From positions 1 through 6,470 of the forward strand of contig DUHJ01000203.1 of the NCBI GenBank assembly GCA_013330925.1: a stretch of 6,470 nt of DNA, given 5' to 3'. Position numbers and translations under genes: made by a program. The notes under the pieces were generated by a model that did no database searches, was not told the origin of the DNA, and saw only the letters and a list, made by a program, of their open reading frames with translations. This stretch comes from Candidatus Poseidoniaceae archaeon (GTDB lineage Archaea; Thermoplasmatota; Poseidoniia; Poseidoniales; Poseidoniaceae). Position 1 is the first letter of the stretch; each line of letters starts with the position of its first letter. This document shows, piece after piece, positions 1-6,460 of this stretch.

Positions 1-1529
1 CCGTTGCCGTGGCCCGTACCGTTGTCGGTCGCGTTCACGTAGACGGAATCAACGATGCCGAGGAAACGAAGTTGCACCGCAGCCGAATGTTCGTCGGCGG
101 CAAAGGTGTGAGGCAGGGTGACGTTGGTCCACGCGGACTGTGCAGGGGTGCGCATTTGCGTCGTCACGTTCTCCGTCGCCGCGCTCAAGCGCCATGCTTC
201 AGGCGCGAGGTCGCTGTGGATCCATGGGGTGGTGACCCATCCTCCATCGTCGCCTTCGACGCGCATCCCCTCGGAAACGTCGGTCGGTGAGGCCACGGCA
301 CCGGGCACGTCGCCGATGTTGTAGTTCGTCCAACCAATGGAAGCGTTGAGGGTCCAGCCACGTGCATCTGGATCCACCCAGAAATGGTCCGCCCAGCGGC
401 CGTCAAGGTGGAGGGCATGGACGGTGGGCATCGATCCGCCCACCCCCGGGAGGAAGGTCATGTGAATGCGGATTTCATCGTGCACCTCGGCGTCAAGCAG
501 GCTGAGATCAATGAGGGAGCCCGTGCGGTTTTGATGGGTCGCGATGGGCATCGCGTTGCCGTCGAGGACCGTCCAAACCAGTTGAGACCCCGTCGGTTGC
601 TCTGCTTCGATGGTCACGTCGGACCAGCGCGCTTCCTCCACGTTGTTGGCGCCGCCTCCCCATCCAATCACGGGTGAGGTCCACTCCGCGAGGAGCGGCG
701 CAGCAAGGCGAACGTCGTCGATGAACCAATAATCACAGCACGTGCTGGAACCCGATGTTTGCTGGAAGCGGATTTGCGCGTTGGCGTGCAAGGCTGCGGC
801 AGGCAAATTCCAGTTGTAGAAGGTCCAGGTGTTGTTCGAGGACGGTGCACCGGACACGGTGTGGAGGTTGGTCCAGCCACTTCCCGCGTTCTTGTACTGG
901 ATGCGAAGGTCCTCATTGGAATCCGGTTCTTCACCGCAGGACGAGGAACCCTGACGGATCATCACGTGCAACGGCATCGCAGGAACGCCAGAAAGGTCGA
1001 TGCTCGGCGAGGTGGCATAGGTGGAGCCGGCGTAGGTGCGGATGGACCCCCCGGTGGACCCGTTCAAACCGCACGCTGGCGAGGTCACGACCGAGGAATA
1101 GGAGTTGGAGAAGGTCCAACCCGGCGCCCCGCTGTTGAAGTCCCAAAACTGGGCGCCACCGGAGGCGGTGAGTGCGCCTCCGAGGGTGGCGACCCCATCG
1201 GAAACCGCCCCTGGGTGGTCCCAAGCATCGCTGCCAGTCCACGAGAATCCGTCACGAACGCCGTCCACGGAGGGTTCGATGACCATCTCAAGTGAGGTCA
1301 GGGGATCGCGCGAGGGAAGGTCGATCCACGCAGGATCGGTCGCTGCATTGGGCCCAAGGTCCATTTCCACCGAGCCACCGAGGGCAAGCTCAGGTCCATT
1401 CCCACGCGAGGCTGCGGAAGGGTTGGTCGCAGCATCGAATGCCGGTGCGGGCACCATTGGCGTAAAGCTGGCAAGGATGAACAACATCAGCAGGGCGCAG
1501 GGCAGCCCCTTGCCTCGCGCGTCATCCAT
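1..1529 (-). CDS. Secreted multi-domain beta-sandwich protein, N-terminal part (C-terminus beyond window)
   Basis: Reading the minus strand from the ATG at 1529 gives 509 codons without a stop, running off the left edge, so the C-terminus is missing. Residues 9-30 form a signal peptide: a hydrophobic core (CALLMLFILASF), then P-M-V-P-A-P-A with a likely cleavage after Ala30. Residues 31-125 are a linker-like segment. Residues 128-276 look like a MAM/reelin-type jelly-roll domain: WDFNSGAPGW at the start, 'SPSIDLSG' in the middle, 'DLRIQYKNAGSGW' and the closing 'YWFIDDVRL'. Its cysteines (153, 198, 264, 265) could form disulfides after export. Residues 278-377 resemble a second beta-sandwich (LVWTVLDGNAMPIA, then 'PTVHALHLDG'), and residues 390-500 are again beta-rich. 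Such domains usually bind glycans or proteins at the cell surface. No catalytic site is visible in the part present, but an enzyme or anchor domain may follow. A GAGGT lies 13 nt before the start, rather far for a ribosome binding site. Divergent from ileS. Exported: confident; substrate: unknown. Confidence 0.85.
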   Translation of the reverse strand, partial: MDDARGKGLPCALLMLFILASFTPMVPAPAFDAATNPSAASRGNGPELALGGSVEMDLGPNAATDPAWIDLPSRDPLTSLEMVIEPSVDGVRDGFSWTGSDAWDHPGAVSDGVATLGGALTASGGAQFWDFNSGAPGWTFSNSYSSVVTSPACGLNGSTGGSIRTYAGSTYATSPSIDLSGVPAMPLHVMIRQGSSSCGEEPDSNEDLRIQYKNAGSGWTNLHTVSGAPSSNNTWTFYNWNLPAAALHANAQIRFQQTSGSSTCCDYWFIDDVRLAAPLLAEWTSPVIGWGGGANNVEEARWSDVTIEAEQPTGSQLVWTVLDGNAMPIATHQNRTGSLIDLSLLDAEVHDEIRIHMTFLPGVGGSMPTVHALHLDGRWADHFWVDPDARGWTLNASIGWTNYNIGDVPGAVASPTDVSEGMRVEGDDGGWVTTPWIHSDLAPEAWRLSAATENVTTQMRTPAQSAWTNVTLPHTFAADEHSAAVQLRFLGIVDSVYVNATDNGTGHGN

Positions 1530-1579
1530 AGGCCACGCCTGTACCTCACGGAACTTGAATCCTTCACCGTTGGGACGGA
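1530..1579. promoter_or_regulatory. Divergent intergenic region between the secreted-protein gene and ileS
   Basis: This short gap must carry the start signals for both divergent genes unless ileS starts later, at 1631. I see no convincing TATA box, BRE or bacterial -35/-10 pair. The sequence is GC-rich apart from a few A/T bases around 1553-1568. The call is based on gene orientation alone. Confidence 0.35.
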
Positions 1580-4500
1580 ATGGAAAACGAGCGGGGAGAG
1601 GTTGAAGACGAGGCCCTTGGTGCTCGGCGCATGCCTCGCCCTTCGCCTGCGGGCGACCTCGACCCGGTGGCCCTCGAAGGGGGCCTGCTGAAGCAGTGGG
1701 CCGATGAAGGTGCGTTTGAGGCTTCCATCGAGGCACGCCGCGGCGGCGCACCCTTCGTTTTCCTCGAAGGACCGCCCACGGCGAACGGAAAGCCTGGCAT
1801 CCATCACGTGGTCGCTCGGACCTACAAGGACCTCGTCTGCCGCTGGAAGACGATGCAAGGCTTCGTGGTCGAGCGAAAGGGCGGCTGGGACACCCACGGC
1901 TTGCCCGTGGAAATTGAGGTGCAGAAGCGGCTTGACCTGATGTCCAACGAACAAATCGAAGCCTTCGGCATGCAGGCCTTCAACGACGCCTGCCGAGAAT
2001 CCGTGTGGACCTACGAACAAGCCTGGCGTGAAATGACCGAACGCATGGCGTACTGGGTCGACCTCGACAACCCGTACGTGACCCTCGACAACGGCTACGT
2101 GGAATCCACGTGGTGGGCGATGAAGCGCATGTTCGACCAAGGCTTGCTCTACCGCGGGCACAAGGTGCTGCCGTATTGCCCGCAAACCGGGACTTCCTAC
2201 TCCAGCCACGAGGTCGCCCTCGGCTACAAGGAAGTCGAGGAGCCCTCGGTCTACGTCAAGTTCCGGCTCGTGGACGACGAAGCCTCCGTCCTCGCGTGGA
2301 CGACCACGCCGTGGACGCTTCCCGGCAACGTCGGCTTGGCCGTCGGGCCTGAGGTCACCTACGTCCGCGTCCGCGTGACCGCAGACCCCGAGGCGTGGGA
2401 AGGCGCAGGTGGCGCCACCGTTGGCGAGGAATTGATCCTCGCCGAGGACCTCATGGGCGAGGTGTTGCGTCACCACGTCGAGGTCGTCGAACGCATCCCG
2501 GGTGCCGACCTCGTCGGCCGTGCTTACCATCCGCTCTTCCCCGAGGCCGTGCCCCGTGGCGATTCGACCACGGCCTGGACCGTGCTGTCCGCCGATTGGG
2601 TCACGACCACCGACGGTACCGGTGTGGTGCACACCGCCGTCATGTACGGTGAGGACGACTACCACCTCGGGATGGAAGCCGGCCTTCCGGCCCACCATAC
2701 CGTCGGCATGGACGGTGCCTTCGTCGAAGGTGTCCATCCCGAACTCGACGGCCGCTACGTGAAATCCTGCGACGAGGACATCATCCGCTTGCTCGCCTCC
2801 GACGGCGGACCGGGCAACAACGGCGCCGCGTCGGGTGTGCTCTACAGAGAGAAGGACTACCTCCACGACTACCCGCACTGCTGGCGCACCGACCACCCCC
2901 TGCTCTACTACGCGATGGACAGCTGGTTCGTGCGCATGACCGCGGTCAAAGACCGCTTGCTCGCCTTCAACGATCAGGTCGAGTGGGCTCCCGACTGGGT
3001 CGGTGAAGGCCGCTTTGGCGAGTGGCTTCGCAACGTCAAGGACTGGGCCATCTCACGTGAGCGCTACTGGGGCACGCCCCTGCCGGTGTGGCGCAGCGAA
3101 ACCGGCGAAATGCTGTGCGTCGGCTCCATCGCCGAACTTCAGGCCGAGGTCGAGAAGGCCAACGCCGCCGGTTTCGAGAACCCGGCCTGCCCTGACGACG
3201 TGGACCTGCACCGCCCCGTGGTTGACGCGTTCACCCTCGTCAGCCCGACCGGCTTGCCGATGCAGCGCGAGCCCTTCGTCATGGACTGCTGGTTCGATTC
3301 GGGCTGCGCGCCCTTCGCCCAATGGCACCATCCCTTCGACGGCGGCGAGCGCTTCGACGCCAGTTTCCCTGTGGATTACATCTGCGAAGGCGTCGACCAG
3401 ACCCGCGGTTGGTTCTACACGCTGCTCGCCGTGTCCACGACCGTGTTCGATTCACCCGCCTACAAGCGCTGCCTGTCGCTTGGCCTCATCCTCGATGCTG
3501 AAGGGAAGAAGATGTCCAAGTCCCGCGGCAACATCGTCGACCCCTGGGACCACTTCAACCGCGAAGGGGCCGACGCCACGCGCTGGTACATGGTGACGGC
3601 AGGAGCGCCATGGAATCCGTTGAAGTTTGACTCAAACGGCGTGCGCGAAACCTACGCGAAGATGTTCCTCACCTTGTGGAACGTCTACAAGTTCCATGCG
3701 GATTACGCGGCCCTCGACGGCTACGACCCCGAGGCGTCGGACGACCTTTCCGTCGCTGAACGCCCTGCCTTGGACCGGTGGATCCTCTCCCGTCTGTCCA
3801 CGGTGGCCCAAGCCTACCACGAAGGCTTCGTGACGTGGGATTACCACAAGGCCTGCCGTGAGCTGGAGGACTTCGTCGTCAACGACCTGTCCAACTGGTA
3901 CGTCCGCCGCAGCCGTCGCCGCTTGTGGGACGGCGCCCAAACCGCCGACAAACTCGCCTGCCAACACACCCTCCACGAGGTGCTGACCACCGTGTGCCGC
4001 CTCGTGGCCCCTGTGGCGCCCTTCATGGTCGACGTCATCCACCGCAACCTGACCGGTGAAGCGGTGCACCAAGCACCGTGGCCGTTGGGTACGCCCGGCG
4101 CCCTCGACGGCGCCACGGCGGACGCGTGGGACGCCGACGCCGAAGCGGCGACGGCGAACCTCCCTCCGCAAGACTCGACGCTTGAAGCGACGATGGCGCT
4201 GGTGCGGGAACTCGCAGAAACCGGCCGACGCATCCGCGTCGACGCGAACCGCCGCCAACGGTTGCCATGCCGCGAAGGGTGGATTGTGGCCGGTCCAGAC
4301 CTGTCCGAATTCCACGACCTGCTCGAAGAGGAGCTGAACGTTGAGGCCATTCAGGCCGAGGCGGATTTGGACCGCTTCCAGCGCCTCGTCCTCGCGCCGA
4401 ACTTCCGTGCCCTCGCGCCCAAGGCGCGTCAAGCGGTGAACGACATTGCGAACGCCATCAAGAACGCCGAAGATCCGGAAGGGATGCTCGCCGAGATCAA

Positions 4501-4918
4501 CGCCGGCTCCTGCACCATCGAGGGCGTGGCCATCACGCCGGAGGACGTCGAAGTTCGACGCACCGAACGTGAGGGCTTTGCGGCCATGACGCTCAACGTG
4601 CAGGACGGTGAAGCGCAGGTCAGCCTCGTGCTCGACATGGCGGAAACGCCAGCCCTGCTCAGCCGTGGCCTGGCCCGCGACATCACGCGCCGTGTCCAAG
4701 CCCGCCGGAAGACGCTGGACTTGGCCATCGAGGCCATGATTTCCTTGCAGGTGTGGACGACCAACGCGCCCGACCTCGCGTCGGAAGACCGCCAGTACAT
4801 CGCCAGCGAAACCCGCGCCGCCGAAGCCGTGTTCCACGACAAGGGCGACGCTCCCGCCGAAGCGGAAGGCTTCGAGGTGGACGGCGCCACGGTCCACGTG
4901 CTTGTCGTCGAGGCCTGA
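1580..4918 (+). CDS. ileS: Isoleucyl-tRNA synthetase, type 2 with swapped GIHH signature
   Basis: Charges tRNA-Ile with isoleucine in the cytoplasm, using ATP. The 1112-residue product is full length for the family (about 1000-1100). Visible in order: the first class I signature as GPPTANGKPGIHH, with G73-I-H-H76 where HIGH normally stands; GWDTHGLPVE (102-111); the CP1 editing domain with WTTTPWTLP (240-248) and GTGVVHTA...GEDDY (346-361), used to hydrolyse Val-tRNA-Ile; GVDQTRGWFY (604-613); KMSKS (644-648); then the anticodon-binding helical domain (about 690-850, LDRWILSRL and NDLSNWYVRRSRRRLW) and a C-terminal region of the archaeal/eukaryotic-like type (RDITRRVQARRKTLDL). No bacterial C-terminal Cys4 zinc finger is seen. 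The GIHH form is known in IleRS2 enzymes. Start: ATG 1580 is the longest; Met18 (1631) begins closer to where homologues usually start and cannot be excluded, since neither has a strong ribosome binding site. The next gene follows after 2 nt. Confidence 0.97.
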   Translation: MENERGEVEDEALGARRMPRPSPAGDLDPVALEGGLLKQWADEGAFEASIEARRGGAPFVFLEGPPTANGKPGIHHVVARTYKDLVCRWKTMQGFVVERKGGWDTHGLPVEIEVQKRLDLMSNEQIEAFGMQAFNDACRESVWTYEQAWREMTERMAYWVDLDNPYVTLDNGYVESTWWAMKRMFDQGLLYRGHKVLPYCPQTGTSYSSHEVALGYKEVEEPSVYVKFRLVDDEASVLAWTTTPWTLPGNVGLAVGPEVTYVRVRVTADPEAWEGAGGATVGEELILAEDLMGEVLRHHVEVVERIPGADLVGRAYHPLFPEAVPRGDSTTAWTVLSADWVTTTDGTGVVHTAVMYGEDDYHLGMEAGLPAHHTVGMDGAFVEGVHPELDGRYVKSCDEDIIRLLASDGGPGNNGAASGVLYREKDYLHDYPHCWRTDHPLLYYAMDSWFVRMTAVKDRLLAFNDQVEWAPDWVGEGRFGEWLRNVKDWAISRERYWGTPLPVWRSETGEMLCVGSIAELQAEVEKANAAGFENPACPDDVDLHRPVVDAFTLVSPTGLPMQREPFVMDCWFDSGCAPFAQWHHPFDGGERFDASFPVDYICEGVDQTRGWFYTLLAVSTTVFDSPAYKRCLSLGLILDAEGKKMSKSRGNIVDPWDHFNREGADATRWYMVTAGAPWNPLKFDSNGVRETYAKMFLTLWNVYKFHADYAALDGYDPEASDDLSVAERPALDRWILSRLSTVAQAYHEGFVTWDYHKACRELEDFVVNDLSNWYVRRSRRRLWDGAQTADKLACQHTLHEVLTTVCRLVAPVAPFMVDVIHRNLTGEAVHQAPWPLGTPGALDGATADAWDADAEAATANLPPQDSTLEATMALVRELAETGRRIRVDANRRQRLPCREGWIVAGPDLSEFHDLLEEELNVEAIQAEADLDRFQRLVLAPNFRALAPKARQAVNDIANAIKNAEDPEGMLAEINAGSCTIEGVAITPEDVEVRRTEREGFAAMTLNVQDGEAQVSLVLDMAETPALLSRGLARDITRRVQARRKTLDLAIEAMISLQVWTTNAPDLASEDRQYIASETRAAEAVFHDKGDAPAEAEGFEVDGATVHVLVVEA
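4910..4913 (+). promoter_or_regulatory. Shine-Dalgarno-like GAGG for the downstream metal-receptor gene
   Basis: GAGG lies inside the last codons of ileS, with a 7-nt spacer to the GTG at 4921. It supports GTG 4921 as the start of the next gene and suggests translational coupling with ileS. The motif is only four bases and the region is GC-rich, so chance is possible. Confidence 0.45.
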
Positions 4919-4920
4919 GC

Positions 4921-5667
4921 GTGCGCGTCGTCAGCCTTGTCCCGAGTTTGACCGAGACCCTGTTCGACCTTGGCTTGGGACTGGACGAGGTGGTCGGACG
5001 CACGCCCTGGTGCATCCATCCTGCAGCGGCGCATGCCGTTCCCGTGGTGGGCGGCACGAAAACGCCGAACCTCAACAAGATCCTCTCCGCACGGGCGGAC
5101 GTGGTCGTCCTCGACCGCGAGGAGAACCCGAAAGCGGTGTACGACGCCCTGATGGAAGCGGGCGTCACCGTCGTGGTCTCCACCGTGGAGCATCCGTCTG
5201 AGGTGCCTGCCCTGTTGCGAGAACTCGGCGAAGCGGTCGGACGCGAGGATGACGGTGAACGCCTCGCTGAAGCCACCGAAGCCGCCCTCGCCCGGCAGCC
5301 CTCAGCCGAGGCACCAGGCCCACGCGTGGCCCCGATGATTTGGCACGAGCCCCTCATGGCCGTTGGCCCGCGAAGGTATGCCGGCGCCTTGCTCGAAGCC
5401 ATGGGCTGGACCGTTCCGGACCTCGAACCCGAAGGCAACGGGTATCCTGTGGTGACGCCTGAGGCGCTGGTGGAGCATCGCATCGAAGGCCTGCTGTTGT
5501 CCAGCGAACCGCACGCGTTCGCCCTGGAGGAAGGCGAAGCCATCGCCGATGCCGTCGAAGCCTTGGGAGCTCCGAGGCCGTGGTGCAGGCTCATCGACGG
5601 CGAGGCCTTGACGTGGTTTGGCTCTCGGACCCATCGGTCGCTCGCAGGGACGGAACTCCAACCTTGA
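4921..5667 (+). CDS. Helical backbone metal receptor / BtuF-like cobalamin-binding family protein (no signal peptide)
   Basis: The 248-residue product has the fold of periplasmic binding protein 2 (PF01497-type): two lobes joined by a long helix, a family that binds cobalamin, heme or siderophore-metal complexes. Family marks seen: the N-terminal strand VVSLVPSLTETLF (3-15), GRTPWCIHP (26-34), VPVVGGTKTPNL (40-51), VVVLDREEN (61-69), a backbone helix at about 92-126, WHEPLMAVG (141-149), 'LLLSSEPHAF' (191-200) and the closing LIDGEALTWFGSR (224-236). The protein starts directly at the first strand, with no signal peptide or lipobox, so it is probably cytoplasmic, as is common in this subfamily. 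The ligand is unknown; Cys31, His33 and the REEN stretch are candidate ligand contacts. Start: the reading frame stays open further upstream, but that part overlaps ileS in another frame. GTG 4921, two bases after the ileS stop and behind a GAGG, fits the homologues. No transporter genes are next to it. The family is secure; the role is not. Confidence 0.88.
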   Translation: MRVVSLVPSLTETLFDLGLGLDEVVGRTPWCIHPAAAHAVPVVGGTKTPNLNKILSARADVVVLDREENPKAVYDALMEAGVTVVVSTVEHPSEVPALLRELGEAVGREDDGERLAEATEAALARQPSAEAPGPRVAPMIWHEPLMAVGPRRYAGALLEAMGWTVPDLEPEGNGYPVVTPEALVEHRIEGLLLSSEPHAFALEEGEAIADAVEALGAPRPWCRLIDGEALTWFGSRTHRSLAGTELQP

Positions 5668-5671
5668 CGGC

Positions 5672-5911
5672 TCAGTTTGTCTCGTCCTCGTCGTCGGATT
5701 CCTTCTTTTCCAAGACCGCCTTCAATTCAGCGAATTTCTTTGGGCTTTGCACCTTGAGGAATTCGAGGTATTGGTCGGTCGTTTCGAACTCAATGGGCAT
5801 GACGAAGATCTCCTCGCATTCCTGGCACTGGTAGCGTTGACCGGTCATGAAACCCATGTAGGGATAGACCTGAACACCGAAGCAATTGGAGCAGATTCGA
5901 AACGACGCCAT
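5672..5911 (-). CDS. Small zinc-ribbon protein with acidic C-terminal tail
   Basis: A 79-residue protein. Two CxxC knuckles, C7-S-N-C10 and C29-Q-E-C32, are 18 residues apart and should bind one structural zinc ion as a zinc ribbon. Residues 33-65 are predicted to be mainly helical (QYLEFL, 'KKFAELKAVLEKK'). The last residues, ESDDEDETN, form an acidic tail. There is no signal peptide or membrane segment, so it is cytoplasmic. Such ribbons often bind nucleic acid or protein, but nothing here shows which, and I do not recognise a named family. Start: the ATG at 5911 places the first Cys knuckle normally; an in-frame GTG at 5932 would add seven residues (M-P-T-L-G-A-R) of no evident value. The 3' end faces the metal-receptor gene with 4 bases between the stop codons. 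Codon use matches the rest of the high-GC part, which supports a real gene. Confidence 0.82.
   Translation of the reverse strand: MASFRICSNCFGVQVYPYMGFMTGQRYQCQECEEIFVMPIEFETTDQYLEFLKVQSPKKFAELKAVLEKKESDDEDETN
5699..5710 (+). terminator. Possible pyrimidine-rich terminator for the ileS operon
   Basis: About 30 nt after the metal-receptor stop the plus strand reads TTCCTTCTTTTC, the only T-rich run nearby. Archaeal transcription often ends at T-rich stretches without a hairpin. The run is also explained as the complement of lysine/glutamate codons in the zinc-ribbon gene, so this is a weak call. Confidence 0.2.
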
Positions 5912-6020
5912 GCGGGCCCCCAGTGTAGGCACAACCCACGCGGCCTATGATGTCGCATGGGTAGACTCTGTTTCAACAACAGAAACATGGGGATATGTAC
6001 TGCAGTCCTGAAGAATCACC
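5912..6020. promoter_or_regulatory. Divergent promoter region between the zinc-ribbon and membrane-protein genes
   Basis: This 109-bp gap separates two divergent genes, so it should hold both promoters. On the plus strand a weak TATA-like ATATGTA (5993-5999) is centred about 25 nt before the ATG at 6021. That spacing suits an archaeal promoter giving a leaderless transcript. On the minus strand I see only a poor candidate around 5946-5952 (complement of CTATGATG). An inverted repeat lies between them. GC content falls across this gap. Confidence 0.4.
5969..5987. repeat. Perfect 6-bp inverted repeat, possible operator
   Basis: TGTTTC (5969-5974) and GAAACA (5982-5987) are exact reverse complements separated by AACAACA. 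The centre lies about 43 nt before the ATG at 6021, just upstream of the TATA-like sequence. A dimeric regulator could bind here. The arms are short and only one copy is present, so chance is a real alternative. Confidence 0.35.
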
Positions 6021-6458
6021 ATGCTCGTACATTATCTCCTCGCTTTGAAGGAGTCCTTACGGACGTTGGTTCTAATCGGAGCATTGGCTACTGGGGGAGC
6101 GGCTTTACTGATTCTTGGATTGGGCATGGATACGCCTTGGGCACCTTGGGAAAGAGATTCAAACGTCATGTTCCCTCCAGTATTGTTCACGTTGGCTACG
6201 TTTGTGGCAACAGTTACCTTTTGTGCAAGCACGGTCGTTTACCACACCCTGCTGAAATCGTTCACCGACAATGCAGACAAGTGGTGGAGAACCACTGGCG
6301 GGGTATTTTTGCTCGCCTATGGTTTGTACTCCTTTGGATCTGGAACCTATGAAGCAGCAATCATGCTCAATCTCCTGCATCTCATCGTCGGGCTTCCGTC
6401 TCTCATTCTCATACCACGTGCACTCATGAGTAACCCGAACATTATGGCTCAAACCTGA
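6021..6458 (+). CDS. Four-helix integral membrane protein, DUF6069-like
   Basis: A 145-residue protein with four hydrophobic segments: about 14-36 (LVLIGALATGGAALLILGLG), 52-74 (LFTLATFVATVTFCASTVVY), 92-108 (GGVFLLAYGLYSFG) and 112-132 (AAIMLNLLHLIVGLPSLILI). A Trp/Pro-rich outer loop (TPWAPWERDS, 38-47) follows helix 1, and a charged loop (KSFTDNADKWWR, 79-90) lies between helices 2 and 3. Size, helix spacing and the 'MLNLLHLIVGLP' pattern in the last helix resemble DUF6069-type membrane proteins of unknown function; this resemblance is from memory and uncertain. There is no catalytic motif. The ATG at 6021 has no ribosome binding site, compatible with a leaderless message. GC is about 50% (45-52% in lines counted by hand) against about 62% in ileS, with unbiased codons such as TTA, CTA, ATT and GGA. 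The alternative plus-strand reading 5957-6352 is much less hydrophobic and not protein-like. Confidence 0.75.
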   Translation: MLVHYLLALKESLRTLVLIGALATGGAALLILGLGMDTPWAPWERDSNVMFPPVLFTLATFVATVTFCASTVVYHTLLKSFTDNADKWWRTTGGVFLLAYGLYSFGSGTYEAAIMLNLLHLIVGLPSLILIPRALMSNPNIMAQT

Positions 6459-6460
6459 GC
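6447..6460 (+). terminator. Small stem-loop over the stop codon of the membrane-protein gene
   Basis: GCTCA (6447-6451) and TGAGC (6456-6460) can pair around the loop AACC, enclosing the TGA stop. No T-run follows in the few remaining bases, so a working terminator cannot be claimed. Confidence 0.15.

Noticed and set aside
759..1295. Plus-strand 178-codon open frame opposite the secreted-protein gene
   Set aside because: Its Gly/Arg/Val-rich translation has no domain, while the minus strand gives a signal peptide and family motifs across the same bases.
1487..2896. Minus-strand 469-codon open frame across the start of ileS
   Set aside because: It lies antisense to a certain synthetase gene and also overlaps the secreted-protein start. 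Its translation is rich in His, Val, Gly and Asp without domain structure. Long antisense frames are expected from the strong third-position G/C bias of ileS.
3632..4897. Minus-strand 421-codon open frame across the 3' half of ileS
   Set aside because: Same explanation: a mirror of the codon bias of ileS, with no recognisable motif and no start context.
4753..4920. Upstream extension of the metal-receptor reading frame
   Set aside because: It overlaps the C-terminus of ileS in another frame and gives an Arg-rich, non-conserved sequence. The family start coincides with GTG 4921.
4683..5594. Minus-strand 303-codon open frame over the ileS/metal-receptor junction
   Set aside because: Ser/Arg/Ala-rich low-complexity translation, antisense to two well-supported genes.
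5957..6352. Plus-strand 131-codon open frame overlapping the membrane-protein gene
   Set aside because: It has no family features; the overlapping frame from 6021 has four regular hydrophobic helices and is the better gene.
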